Origin: Rubrivivax sp.
GTDB taxonomy: Bacteria > Pseudomonadota > Gammaproteobacteria > Burkholderiales > Burkholderiaceae_C
Assembly (NCBI GenBank): GCA_004210455.1
Contig: SEFA01000050.1
Coordinates: 1-46,365, forward strand
Direction of reading: 5' to 3'
Length of the DNA stretch: 46,365 nucleotides
The notes beneath the pieces are model-generated. The model was not told where the DNA came from. It did no database searches and was given only the letters and a program-made list of their open reading frames with translations. Shown here piece by piece: positions 46,267 to 46,365 of the stretch. Position numbers and translations under genes: made by a program. Within the stretch, counting starts at the first letter, position 1, and every line of letters starts with the position of its first letter.

Positions 46267-46365
46267 GAAGGCGATGGATGCGGCGTCAGCCGACGGATCC
46301 CGCCATCGGCACAGCAGTGGCCTCAGTCCTCACAGCGCGGAGGCGATCTGGCTGCCGTCGGCCGA
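46267..46365. repeat. Direct repeat, copy 2 (99 bp visible)
   Basis: Partner of 44806-44904, four mismatches in 99 bases. It is truncated by the window edge. Confidence 0.9.
46330..46365 (-). CDS. Small exported protein, copy 2, last 11 codons
   Basis: The minus strand ends SADGSQIASAL then TGA, compared with SADGSQIAYAL in the gene at 44869. It is the 3' end of a second copy whose remainder lies beyond the window. Confidence 0.75.
   Translation of the reverse strand, partial: SADGSQIASAL

Overview
The window is about 46 kb of very GC-rich DNA with dense, short-spaced genes. The gene families present (Entner-Doudoroff edd/eda, MocR and LysR regulators, a TAXI-type solute-binding protein, a phasin-like protein, a PEP-CTERM protein, GluQ, tandem FKBP) point to a betaproteobacterium of the order Burkholderiales, probably near Roseateles/Mitsuaria/Rubrivivax. 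This is inferred from gene content only. It looks like chromosomal DNA. I saw no rRNA, tRNA, CRISPR array, transposase or integrase.

Layout. 1-2.2 kb: the Entner-Doudoroff pair edd-eda (minus strand) with a HexR-like operator upstream. 2.3-9.5 kb: housekeeping and small-molecule genes (ChaC-like cyclotransferase, MobA/MocA-like nucleotidyltransferase, pdxH, a double-domain FKBP, gluQ coupled to a LysR regulator, a divergent pirin, two proteins of unknown function). 9.5-10.5 kb: an unrecognised 326-aa protein with eukaryote-like short motifs. 10.5-14.5 kb: clpB with a heat-shock-type promoter, then a moaE-crcB pair followed by the stump of a peptidase S66 gene. 14.6-17.5 kb: two class I glutamine amidotransferase-like proteins and two small unknown genes. 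17.4-19.5 kb: a two-gene nucleic-acid repair cassette (RNA ligase plus HD-phosphoesterase/polynucleotide kinase). 19.9-21.6 kb: an unrecognised protein with a possible Cys-His-Asp triad, a luciferase-like monooxygenase gene reduced by two deletions, and a phasin-like gene.

21.6-30.9 kb is a complete high-affinity potassium operon, transcribed leftwards: a 30-codon membrane ORF, kdpF, kdpA, kdpB, kdpC, a TorF-type porin gene, kdpD and kdpE. Most genes overlap or nearly touch, and a KdpE-like box lies upstream. 31-35.3 kb holds two tandem paralogous periplasmic binding proteins without permease or ATPase genes, a small membrane protein and a MocR regulator. 35.3-37.4 kb carries a secreted GH13 alpha-amylase with a CBM20 starch-binding domain. 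Its upstream region contains two near-identical 13-bp palindromes. 37.4-46.4 kb contains small unknowns, a TAXI solute-binding protein, a secreted carboxylesterase, a PEP-CTERM protein behind a sigma-54-type promoter, a CPBP membrane protease, an alpha/beta hydrolase, and two copies (one cut by the window edge) of a small exported protein gene.

Best candidates for something new: the Cys-His-Asp protein at 19.9-20.8 kb, the 326-aa protein with a basic cluster and a C-terminal VVDLT motif, the RNA-repair pair with its 5' leader, the tiny ORF ahead of kdpF, and the amylase with two substituted active-site histidines and paired operators. Functions given for these are inferences from motifs read by eye; no database search was possible.
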